Of a DNA stretch of 64,000 nucleotides, positions 12,125 to 23,060 are shown piece by piece; the stretch's first letter is position 1, and each line of letters starts with the position of its first letter. Location of the stretch: NCBI GenBank assembly GCA_029747015.1, contig JAKOGI010001283.1:161001-225000 (forward strand), in the 5' to 3' direction. Source of the DNA: Carnegiea gigantea. Taxonomy: Eukaryota > Streptophyta > Magnoliopsida > Caryophyllales > Cactaceae. The position numbers and the translations under genes are program-made. The notes under the pieces were generated by a model, which saw only the letters and a list, made by a program, of their open reading frames with translations, made no database searches and was not told the DNA's origin.

Positions 12125-12143
12125 TAACTATTGGACTTTATTC
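12125..12143. repeat. Target site duplication of the LINE, low-coordinate copy
   Basis: TAACTATTGGACTTTATTC. The same 19 bases recur at 20779-20797 with one transition (T to C at position 7). The pair brackets the LINE precisely: the poly(T) on this strand starts right after this copy. Confidence 0.9.
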
Positions 12144-12152
12144 TTTTTTTTT
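12144..12152 (-). other. Poly(A) tail of the LINE
   Basis: Nine T on the + strand, i.e. nine A at the 3' end of the minus-strand element, directly abutting the target duplication. This is the signature of target-primed reverse transcription. Confidence 0.85.
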
Positions 12153-12236
12153 AACAAGGGTAAATAAAACCAAATGGGATGTTAAGCGCCTCTTCTCACA
12201 AGAGTACGCCCAACTATATCATCTGCCAAAATAGCC

Positions 12237-15200
12237 CTAAGAGCAGGAGAAAAATAAGTATTTGAAGAGAAGGACGTTGTAACCGAGTGTCCAAACTTTG
12301 GAAAGCCAATCAGCTGCCATATTTGCTTCCCTGAAAATGTGGGTAATAAGTAAATTGATACCTTGAGTCTGCCAGATATGTATGTCTTTGATAATATTTG
12401 ATATTTGCCAAGGCATTTGGATCTTTCCTTTCAGTGCTTGAATCACTATCTTATTATCAGCTTCAATAGCTATCTTCCTGAATTCTGCCTGAATTGCTGC
12501 TCGTAGTCCGTCTCGTAATGTTCTCGCTTCTGCAACTAAGCTAGATGTATCACCGTAATAGCTCGCTCCTGCCTTTACAAGTTTTTCCGTCCAATCCCGG
12601 ATGATGAAGTCGCCTGCTGCTGATAAGTTGATGAGGGATCCATCAAAATTGAGTTTGACGAATCCTGGTGATGGGGGATACCACCTTTCCATATGAAGTG
12701 AGGGAGTAGGGGAAGAAGAAGGTTCCCTAAAAAAATGATCAACCGACAAACAAGTTCGGATTCTCCACTTTGCATTTGCTTTTTTTGCTCGAATTAGGCA
12801 TGCAACAGGATTGAAAATTTCATTATTGAAAACTGTTGCATTCCTAGATTTCCAAATACTCCACAAGATAACTAAGAAGTTCTGTTCCAATTTTGGATTG
12901 TGGGAAGAATGTATTTTTTTCCTATAATTTGAAAAATCATGGCATCATGTAGGAGAAAAGACAGATAGAAGCCATTGATGCTTTGCTGCTAGATCCCAAG
13001 CTTTTTTGACCATTTGGCAATTTTTGAAAAGATGTTCTATAGACTCGATATCACCTAGACAAAGGGGGCAAGTTGGGTTGATATTAAGCCCCCTTTTAAG
13101 AAGAGTACCTCTTGTAGGTAAGGATTTATGGCAAAGCTGCCAAAGAAAGACTTTGATTCTAGGCAAGGTATCAATATTCCAAATCCATTTGTATGACCAA
13201 GGTGATAAGTTATGTGCTTGTATGTCATGAGCTGTCCATGTAGCTGATTTTGTGATGAAGTTACCTATGCTATTTAACCCCCAACAAAAGGAGTCACTAG
13301 TTTAATGGATGGGTATGGTGATACCCTGAATATTTTGTATAACATGATGATTATTGAAAAATTGTCTTAATTTGGGAACATCCCATTCTAAATTATCTCG
13401 AATAAACTCGCAAACTTTGGCTTTAGGGTAGGCAACACTATCTGCGGACACACCCAAGATCTCAACTAAATTCCGATTTTCAATCCAATTATCAATCCAA
13501 AAGGAGATCTCATCCCCTCTGCCTATTTTCTAGATAATACCCTTTTGTAGGAGACCCTGTATTTCAGTAAACTTTTTCAAACTAGCGAATCCGTATTTTT
13601 TCGTATACAACAAAATAGATTTGTAGAACATAGGTACTTAGCCCTCATAGATTATACCCAAAGACTAGGAATATTAGTAAATATTTTTCAGGTTAATTTA
13701 CACTGAAAGGCCTTATTGATAGCTTTTGTTTTCCGCAACCCCAACCCGCCTATGCTTTTAGGCCTACAAACCTTATCCTATGATATAAGTGATAGCCTTT
13801 TTTCTGTGTTGGACTTTTTTCAGAAGAATTCTCTATTATATTTGTCTAAATATTTGCTAGTACTTGATGGTAACTCAAAACATTGCATTGTGTGTACTAG
13901 GAGTGATTCTAAATGTGATTGTATGAGAATAGTTCTGCCTGCTTTAGACAAACAGTTTGCTTTCCATCCTTCTAATTTGATAGTTGCTTTATTGATAATA
14001 TCCTGGAAGATTGAGTACGAAGGCTAACCCTGGAAAATAGGGCATCCTAGATATTTGCCCAACGACTCTCTATGCGTAATATTGAATATTGTAGTCACTA
14101 GTTGTTTTTGTGTATCAGTCGCATTACCCGAGAAAGTCAATGCCGATTTATGATAATTGACTAATTATCCTGAAGTTGAACAGAAGAAGTCAAGGATGCT
14201 TTTTAGTTTACTACAACTTCCTAGATTAGTTTTGCAAAATAATAGGCAATCGTCAGCAAAAAGTAGGCATGGAATTTTGATAGACGATGGGCAGATCTTA
14301 ACTCATATTCCAGACCTTGGAGCATTAGATTCTTTTAGAAGCATATTATTTAAGGCTTCCATACATAGAATAAATAGATAAGGGGAAAGAGGATCCCCTT
14401 ATCTAATCCCTCTTGTCGGGATAAAAAGGCCATTAGGTTAATCATTAAAAATGATTGAATACGAAACTGAAGAGATGCATTGTTTAATCCATGAGTTTAA
14501 GTGGGATGGAAACCTAGCTCTTGTAGATATTTTAATATAAAATCCCATTCGACTCTGTCGTATGCTTTCTCTATGTCTAATTTAATAGCTGTCCAAGCAG
14601 TCTTAGTTTTAAGGTTCTTAAATTTATGCATAATTTTATGCGTTAGTAGAATATTATCATGAATAGATCTACCAGGAACAAAGGAACTTTAGAAAGGAGA
14701 AATTATACGGTCTAGTAGAGGTCTCAACCTATTGACTAGTATTTTCGAAATAATTTTATAAATCGTAGAACATAGACTTATGGGCCTATAATGATTAGTT
14801 TGTGAAGGAGTATTTGATTTCGGGATAAGAGCGATAAAGGTATGGTTAATCTCTTTAAGGATTTTGCCATTTAAGAAGAATTCAAGAATACAGTTAAAAA
14901 GATCCTTCTTGATGATTTTCTAGTAGTTCTTAAAGAAACCCGCACCAAAACTGTAACGCCCCAATCCTAAAGGATGGATTAAACTGATGATCCTCATGGA
15001 ATTACTAGTTGTCAACAGCGAAAGTCGCTCGTGAATTGGGAGCGTTACCGTCGTTCCCCAAAGGAACAAGGCTCTTGGGTCTACCTGTAGCTACGTACTG
15101 GCTAAGTCAAAACTGGATAAGTAGCTGTGGAATAGGATTCGCCTACAATTACATATTGGTACAGCACTACACGTTAATACATTTATTGGTCCAGCATTAC

Positions 15201-18200
15201 ACGATAATATTAGAAGGTCCAAAATGATATACAGCTAACGGGTTCTTGGGATGCCCAACTTAAAGGATCACTGTGAGCTCGTCTAGCGATGCCCCTGCAA
15301 AAAGAACTTCGGTATCTCCTTCACTTGGTACTACCCTCAGGTTTTTCCGAGAATGAGCCTTTCACTGATTCCTTCCCTAAAATCAAAACATAAAACATTC
15401 GAATAATGAGCCGAGGCTCAGCATGTACACCCCCATGCAGTGAAATCAAAATAATACATAAAGAGTTGGCCGCCCGCATTTCAAAATAATTTATTTTGCA
15501 AACAGGAGAGGGAAAGAATGCGTAAATACGATGCTTACTTATTATTATCTGAAAGTGAACCCCTTGGTCGATGTACATCTTGAAACGATCATACTGTAGG
15601 TGCTCACCCCCCAGGCCGATCGAGAAGCCTGAGTAGACACCCTGCGCGGGTATATTGATGGGCATAAGCCCCAATGCTTGGTCACTGGGCGGGGTCACTT
15701 GTTTATATGACAAAACACTGTGAAACTTGGTTCATTGAATGAATCTTATGTTACTTTACTTTGTTGAGAAATACGTGAATTTTCGAAGAGCACAGGTAGT
15801 GTACGTACCTGGTCTTTGGAAAGCTTCTCTCCAATTTGAGTGAAACTTATTTGTGGGCAGTCTGAAGCAACCGATGTGGCCTCACTTCTGCTTCAAGATG
15901 TCATGTTCTTAGTTAGTGAGAAGTTCTGAAGCGTATTCAATTCTTTTTAGCTTAACACGCATTTTCTTTTACATTAAAGCCCGTGTGTGATCTTTTTCAT
16001 TATCAATGTGTCGATTTGTTTTGTCAGTACTGGCGTCGTTATCCTTATTGTAGGGGTTTATAATTACTCGAGTCTTCACATGATGTCAAATTATTAATCA
16101 CTTGCTTACCTATGTGTGAATGTATCTATATATGTGTGTAATATATATATAACGAGTAATATGCATTCCGTTCACGTCTTCCTCGTTCATTCGTTATCGT
16201 TAATAGGAAGCGTTGCCAACGATTCTCATTTCATAAACTTTGGGCTTGAATTTGTGGGCGCTAATGACTCATTTGGCACTAAACTAACCAAAGCCACCCT
16301 TGGTTTCAATGGCTCAACCAAACACGTTCAATCAGGCGATTCGCATAAATTCAATAACCTTTCAACCAACTACAACCTTTTAACCGATTACAATTTGCCC
16401 AACTCAACAATCCAACCAAAATTACACAATAGTACTAAACAGCAAATAGTCCCAAAAATCATCTCATCCAACCAAAATTACACCATGAAACACTTAATCG
16501 TTCCACAGGATTGATTCACGAATTCAAATAACAATTAATATTCACATGAACTTCACTCTCCCTCTCACTGCCAGTTTGTCCCCACCACGTATAATTCCAC
16601 TGTCCACAAGCCTTTCCAAATTTCATAACGAATCAAATAGAATTGCTCATTACATCACGAAATCAGGAATTTCAATCTCAAACAACCCAAGAAAATCAAT
16701 CAAAGTAAGGTTAGGGTTTCACCTTCTCACTTGACGTTGGGGCTAGAACCGAGAGGAGAGTTGGTGGTGTCGGTGACCGGGGGAGTGGGCGGCACACGGC
16801 CGGCCGGCGAGCCCTCAGTGAGGGTCAGTGGACGGCGAAACCAAGGGGCGACGGTGGTCGAACCTGGCGCAGCAAACTCAGGGGGCGACGCAACTATGGG
16901 CTCGAATGACTAAACCGAGGTGGCTGGGAAGGCTAGGCGGCCACGACCGGCACTCTGGCGGCGGCGAACGGCCAAGCGGGGCCGGTTTCCGGCAGACCCA
17001 AAATAGAGGAGGAGAAGAAGACGTCGAGCAGCAGGCAGGGGAAGGAGAGAGAATGAGAATCGCGTTTTGGGTTTTGCTTGATTTTGATTTTTTTTTTTTT
17101 TTGTTTCCTGATGTCGGTTCCCCCCTTTTTTTTTTGGTATTATGATTATTGATATTCTTATTGTTCTTCCCATACAGATCAATGTTCGTTTGAAAGAGCA
17201 TTAAGGAGTTTAATATTACCTTTTGCGAGACCACATCGTTGTTTCAACCTGCATCGCACAAATACAAATGCACCACTGTAGTTATTATTTAAAAATAATT
17301 AGATCGAAATGCGGCGCCCAACTTGATTAAGATATATTCGGTTTGGGCTGTTACAAAAACCATCCGGTCCTGGTGTCTTTATTAGAATCAATGCTAAACA
17401 AGGCAATTTTAACCTCTCCTAATTTTGAAAGTTTAATAAGCTCATTATTATCAAGGTCTAAAATTAATTTTGAAAGCCCTAAATTCGGTAATACTCTGGC
17501 ATTGTGATGCGTGGATTTGAATCTCTGCTTATAATCTGAAATGAATTTCTCAGCAATCATTTTGTGATCATCAATCCAAATGCCACAATCATCCTGTAAT
17601 TTCATGACTAACTTCCTTTTCCTTCTAGCTTTAACCTTATTTTGAAAGAACTTAGAATTTCTATCATCGTTTACTAACCATTCTTTCCGTGCTAACTTCC
17701 CCCAGTATTCCTGGTTAAACAACATCATTTTTTCTCGTTGCTTCAATGATCGTTCCATCCAGGAGTTAAATCTATGATTGTTAGGATTAGCTATCAGTCT
17801 CTCCTCCACATAATCTATTTTAACCGCATTCTTGCTGAGTTTATCATTGAAATTCCCAAAGTATCTTTTGGATCAATCTTTAACATCATGCTTAACAAAT
17901 CTTAGTTTTCGCACAACTCTATACATATTGGTTCCATAGTGGTTATATCACCAATTTCTAGAGAAAATAACATCAACATCTTGATATTTCATCCAAAAAT
18001 TTTGAAACCAAAAGGGAAAAGCCTTAGTTTTTGGTATCTGAGCTTGAGTAGACATGACAATAGGGCAATAATCAGAGCAAGAGAAGGTACCATGTGTTTC
18101 GTAAGCATTGGGGTGCAGGGTACTCCAATCTTTTCTAATCATAGTTCTATCCAATCTTTCATACATAAGGTGAGTGTGGATCCTTTTTTTCCAAGTAAAT

Positions 18201-18742
18201 AGACGGCCTGATACTTGAACACATTCAGTATTAATGGCAGATAAAAAGTTATTTAAACAGTGAAATCTAATAGTTGCAGGAGGTTGGCCTACTAATTTTT
18301 CATTAGGACACAATATTTCATTGAAATCTCCTATTAGACACCAAGGTAAATTGATAACATTATTAAGCTCAACTAAATGATTCCAAAAATCATTTTTATC
18401 TCTAGGTTGCTCCGATGCATAAATTCCTGAAACAACAGAATTTTGCACCTTATCTAGGTTATGAATTAGCATACGAATAGCTCTGGTTTCTTTTAGTAAG
18501 ACTGAAGCATGAATATTGCCGTTATTCCAAAGAACCGCTATACCGCCAGAGTGATTAACTGGTGATACAAAGTCAAAATGATCAAATCCCATTAGGGAAA
18601 GAATCCTCTGTATATTTGATTCATTAACCATAGTTTCTAGCAAAAACAACATATCAGACTTATGAGTTCTTGCCAAGAACCTCACTTCTTGTACAACCTG
18701 CATTTTTTTAACGCCTTGTACATTCCAACATACGACTTTCAT
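12237..18742 (-). pseudogene. LINE ORF2: endonuclease, reverse transcriptase, RNase H (broken)
   Basis: Starts at ATG 18742 (MKVVCWNVQG). Residues 1-264 (18742-17951) are a complete APE-type endonuclease with WNVQG, LLET, GDFNE and SDYCPI. The frame goes on to 17356 with two stops, is split by the solo LTR 14952-17355, and resumes at 14951. Reverse transcriptase motifs follow: YRPISLCSTIYKIISK, KLDIEKAYDRVEWDF (about 14589-14541) and FADD (14260-14249). A zinc-binding zf-RVT segment lies at 13166-12945 (CPLC...H...C). An RNase H domain lies at 12890-12237 with FDGS, AEA, EAD and REANMAADWL. About a dozen in-frame stops disrupt the reverse transcriptase and connecting regions. Plant L1 elements of this layout are well known. 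Confidence 0.92.
14947..17360. mobile_element. Solo LTR inserted in the LINE reverse transcriptase
   Basis: The element itself is 14952-17355 (2404 bp), starting TGTAACGCCCC and ending GGGCTGTTACA. It is flanked by perfect 5-bp duplications AAAAC at 14947-14951 and 17356-17360. Removing it rejoins the LINE frame (…TGWF onto FGAGFFKNY). The 5-bp duplication, TG..CA ends and lack of coding sequence point to a solo LTR left by recombination between two LTRs. The interior has a TATA-like AT repeat near 16130-16155, a GC-rich block at about 16740-17040 and T tracts at 17086-17137. Short frames in it look incidental. The family and orientation are not clear to me. Confidence 0.88.
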
Positions 18743-18990
18743 GAAAAAACTAACATTGAAATATCCCTCTCCATCGAGAACATGTCCGTAAGTGAAATCA
18801 TTAATGACATACGTCGTGCAAATAGCCTACATAAATCATTCTGGGACCGTATTCGGTCATTCTTAAGCCTTACAAGGCTAGGCCGCAGGAAAAACCAAAA
18901 GGAATTTTCCACATTCCCCCAAAACTCAGAGCTAAAAAGAAAACATAAACAAATGCAATGAAAAATACAAGTACTAATGTACAAAGTCAA

Positions 18991-20672
18991 TCATAATTCA
19001 ACGTCAGTTGAAACTGAGCCAAAATGCCAAAATTGCATATGGGCATTACGACCAAGAGCAATTGTGTTGACATCTTTGTCAAACATATAGAAGTGCAATG
19101 ACATTCGAAAGTAGATAATGTATGTCCAATGCCTAATACTATCTGGAATAATATGATAAGGTGTCCTTGTTGGCGATGCAGAAAAAATAATACAATTATT
19201 GCTATCTACACGACATATAGTTAAGCAAGGATACGCATATGAGATAATGCTATTTCGGGCAACTGGGATTGGGGAGAAACTACAACAAAAAGTCTCATAA
19301 TGATTCAGATTCATCATCGACAAATACCAAGGTGCGGGACTACACCTTGAGTATGACCCATTATGCTGCTCAACCTGGAAGGGAGCAACAATAATGATCG
19401 TTATTCCGTCGATACCTTTATCATAACAATAGAGGCGAAGGGAAATGTCTATGCAAGTAGGGGTCATAACAAGTAAAAAACTCCACAAGATAAGTACATA
19501 CACTGGTCTGGGCCCGAAGGCAGCCTGAACAAATGTCTTAGAAATGCAAGGGAGATTAATCTCATCGAGCATTTCTCTCACCATAACATATTGAATAGCT
19601 GATGAAATTAGCACTATTGAAGAACAACAATAATCATCGTAAAACATAGGATCAACCCTCAATTCCAATTCCACCCTACTTGACCAATTAGTGAAATAAG
19701 CAATCAGTTCAACCTTCAAAACACCTCTCCTATTAAGATTAATCATCAATTTAAAGAACATGTGTAATTTCCTACATTTCCACATTATATGGCAATAACC
19801 CCATCTCAAAATAAATAGGACGGATAGGCATGAGTCTATAATATCAATCATCCAGCAGCGACAACCTCCACTAATTTCCAAAAAGGATTTCCATCCAAGT
19901 GAGACAAAATCACGCATCTTCCAGGTGATCCTGAGAATGAGCACATTCCCCTTTCCATGATAGTGAAACACATGAGCAAGAAGAAGGTAGCAATTAAGAA
20001 CACTATTGTATATGAGAACATGTAATAGCCAACTCACAAACATTGAGTATGAGAAAAAAATAAAACAATCAAGGTCTGCCTTTAGCTTCAGGTCAAATAG
20101 CCACTGAGAAGGATTTGACAAACTGTTGGGGCAGGACATATTGAAAAAACAGGGCAACCTATCCAAGGTCAAGGGGAAGGGGCATAAGTAGAAGGGGAGA
20201 ACAAAGTGGTCGAACTCATACCTTCGGTGAAGCGAAATCGACCAATAGTGTGAGATTCTTACCGAACAACATTCGAGATTTCTAGATCGGAACCCATACT
20301 CGACTGAAACTCCCTGAAAGAAGCAAAAGTTCGAATCTTGGGACCAAGTGGCCATATCTTTAATAACACAACAAGGTTGCCATCATCCAAGGTCGATCTC
20401 CACAACTTAGAGGGATTGAATCGATCAGATGCTATTCTACAATAGAGGTAACTATCAACAGCTTGTGGGTGTTCAACCTTCTTAAGGGAAGCGAGGAAGA
20501 CCAACGATTTGCAACAAGAATAGGTAGAGAAAGAGGAAAAGCCACAACTTTTTGCTACAATAAGACTGAAAGAGGTAGATTTAGAAGAATCAATGGACCA
20601 AAACAAACAATTTGCAAAGGTTAGTGGTAGGGAGGGGAACAACAGCAAGGATGGGTCTGGAGGCTTATTCAT
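18991..20672 (-). CDS. ORF1-position reading frame of the LINE, unrecognised protein
   Basis: Two overlapping minus-strand frames occupy the place where plant L1 ORF1 sits. The first runs from ATG 20672 to 20259 (137 residues, MNKPPDPSLLLFPSLPL...). The second runs from ATG 20355 to 18991 (454 residues) in another frame; one frameshift near 20330 would join them into a product of roughly 560 residues. The long frame is rich in Cys, Phe, Tyr, Trp, Ile and His and has hydrophobic stretches. I see none of the usual plant ORF1 marks: no DUF4283-like block and no CX2CX4HX4C knuckle. It lies inside the target duplication, so it belongs to the LINE and is not a neighbouring gene. It could be a divergent ORF1, captured sequence, or a frame that is open for compositional reasons. 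ORF2 starts 249 bases downstream. Confidence 0.5.
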
Positions 20673-20778
20673 TTTAGGTTTGGTTCATAACTCAGAAGAA
20701 GGGCTCTCTCTCTCTAGAGAACACTCTCTCTCTCACTAGAGAATGGACACCCATGCTACTACACTAATTACTAACCCA
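20673..20778 (-). other. LINE 5' leader
   Basis: On the minus strand this opens the element and contains AGTGAGAGAGAGAG...CTCTAGAGAGAGAG purine-rich runs before the first ATG. Similar runs are common in leaders of plant L1 elements. It ends exactly at the 5' copy of the duplication. Confidence 0.6.
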
Positions 20779-20797
20779 TAACTACTGGACTTTATTC
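20779..20797. repeat. Target site duplication of the LINE, high-coordinate copy
   Basis: TAACTACTGGACTTTATTC, the partner of 12125-12143. Confidence 0.9.
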
Positions 20798-22900
20798 AAA
20801 AAGCTATTCATCATATTTATTTGAAGAGTTTTTTGCATTGACTTTTTATGCCCAAAATTTCGTTGAAAAAATTTTTTCAGTGACCTAATTGCTGTGTACA
20901 ATGAAAATGGTCATGTCGACCATAGCTGCGTTCACATAATCACTTCAAATGCCATTGTTAACAAAAACCTGCTTATTTTCTATCGTTTCCTACCATTCCT
21001 AGCTCTATCTTCTTTCTTCTTTCTCTCCTCCTCCCCTTGTGAGCTCAGATTTAGTTATTCAACTACATGTATTTATTTTTTAGCAGCTCTACCCATCCTC
21101 CTTTTTGATATTCAATAATTCATTGAGTTGAGAAAAGATTTTGGTTAGACGATTTACTTCAGGTCTTCAATTGTTTGATCTTCATTTTTTTACCAACCCT
21201 TCCTGCTCTTCCTTTATTTACAGTGGGTTGGATTGAAACCAGTTGTTTGATCTTTCAACACAGGTATTGTCACATGAATTTCAAATTTTATTAAAAAGAA
21301 AGTTAAGTTAGCAATGAAGAAAAATATTGTCATAATCAAAATTGGACAAAAGTATAAATGTAATTTCATATATAACACAATTCTTTATTTATATTTTGAA
21401 GAAAAATAAATATGCAATTTATAAAAATCATTATATATGTTAAAAAAATCAAAATAATGTTAAAAACACAAGTGACATTTTGCAAATAGCCTTATTATAA
21501 ACCGTTAATTTTGCCAAAACTATTTTTTAAAAATTACCTAATGCAATCATTTAAGTAAAACAACTAATACAATCGGCTTATAGCCAACAACTGGTTGCAA
21601 ACAATGCCTATACTTTGGGGCGGGGGGAGCGCATGGTCAATGGTGCATATATATTTTGCACATGTAAAATCTTATTAATTACATGAATGCTTGTTGGAGG
21701 GACTGGCCACAGGTAATCCCTGATTTCGTTATAGCAAACGTGTTTAGGATGTTTCTCTTTTCGATCATTATTTGTGCAAAATTTGAATATACAAAATGTA
21801 AAGTAAAACAAGATGGCTTCTAAATAATCATCAACTAAATTATAAAAATTGCAAATAAACCACATAGTCAGGATGCTATACTTACTTTCATCTAATGATC
21901 TAAAGTAACCAATCAACTTAAGATGATAAACTTACTTTCTGCTATTGAGAAATTTTTTCAAATTCTTAATAATACTTCTAATGGCAGGGTCTCATCGCCT
22001 ATAACAACTTCTCCTAATTTCCAACCAAAATTAAGTATATTCTTAACAATCTCAATTGGAATAGGCGAATGCTTCCACCAAGATTCAAACCTTCATAGTT
22101 TCTTTAGGAATTAGGAGATTGGATCTCATATCACTTGATTTTAAGCAAAAACTGACAGTTATGACTAGATCACTCCTTTATTAATAATTTAATTGAAGAA
22201 AAGGACGAAACACCTTAGTGAAAAATTTACCTTCTTTTAGAACCACTTATTTCTCATTTATATATTTCTAATTTTGATTAAGGATTCATTGATTTCAATG
22301 GTTAAACACTATCAATAAAGAAAAGCGTAGCAGTAATTGGTAAGAAGTAATACGAAGTTATAAAAATTAACCACAAATAACAAAGTAGTGCTAAATAGTA
22401 TGTTTCTTGTGCTAGGGGTCATATTCTTTTCAATTTATGATAAATGTTTATTATCAATATTAATTTTTGACAAACATGATCAGCGCAATAACACTTATGA
22501 ACGCCAATCTATACTGATTAATACCAATCAACATTCATTCATATTTCCTAATTATAGTTTCTTAACATTTAACACTGATCATCATTAGTTAATATTTATT
22601 AATATTCATTGATAATCATCATCACTAATTAATATTGATGAATAACATGGTGCTTTTTAAGTCCTAAATGTTACTAAAATTAAAATACATGCATAAAAAA
22701 CGACAAATTATCTCAAAAATATCCATTATGTCGCAAAATGGGATATTCCAAGCCCAATTATTTCAAATCTCCACTCATTTTGGGGAGGGCAGCTCCTACT
22801 TGATTGTCAGATCAGATGAGAGAGAAAGAGGTGGCACCCCAACCAATGCAGTTAATGTCATTACTTGAACGCAACAACCACGATCGTCTTCTTCCTCACG
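20798..22900. other. AT-rich intergenic region
   Basis: No coding signal. 21290-21560 and 22330-22640 are very AT-rich, the latter with repeated TTAATATTNATTNAT words. It contains a short G run at about 21619-21627. The PXN promoter and leader probably begin near 22800. Confidence 0.5.
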
Positions 22901-22969
22901 CCCTTTTCCAAACTTTCCTCCACGAAATTGGCGTGTAGAAACTGTGAAAACGAGCCTTCACTGCAGCCA

Positions 22970-23060
22970 AAGTAAAGATATTAGTCTCTTTTCCTCTTCC
23001 CCTCTTGTTCTTTCTCTCTGATCGATCAAATTTCCCGTTTCTTACTCGCCGTGAAAGAGG
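22970..23060 (+). promoter_or_regulatory. Pyrimidine-rich leader of the PXN gene
   Basis: A CT-rich stretch (TCTCTTTTCCTCTTCCCC, TTCTTTCTCTCTGATC) directly precedes the ATG at 23061. Such leaders are frequent in plant housekeeping genes. I see no clear TATA box. Confidence 0.4.

Larger units (their letters stand above)
12144..20778 (-). mobile_element. Full-length L1-type LINE, decayed, with nested solo LTR
   Basis: On the minus strand the element runs from a short leader at 20778 to a poly(A) tail (T tract at 12144-12152 on the + strand), flanked by a 19-bp duplication. Without the nested LTR it is about 6.2 kb, the usual size of a complete plant L1. Order: 105-bp leader with CTCTCT/GAGAGA runs, an ORF1-position frame (20672-18991), then ORF2 (18742-12237) with endonuclease, reverse transcriptase, zinc-binding and RNase H parts. 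ORF2 carries about a dozen stops, so this copy cannot transpose by itself. Confidence 0.93.

Noticed and set aside
16731..17234. Several overlapping frames in a GC-rich block
   Set aside because: Frames are open on both strands because of GC-rich composition, and lie within the solo LTR.
18739..18990. Small 83-codon frame between the LINE's ORF1-position frame and ORF2, overlapping the ORF2 start as ATGA
   Set aside because: It has no ATG near its beginning (TTG at 18990) and hydrophobic low-information content; probably part of the inter-ORF spacer.
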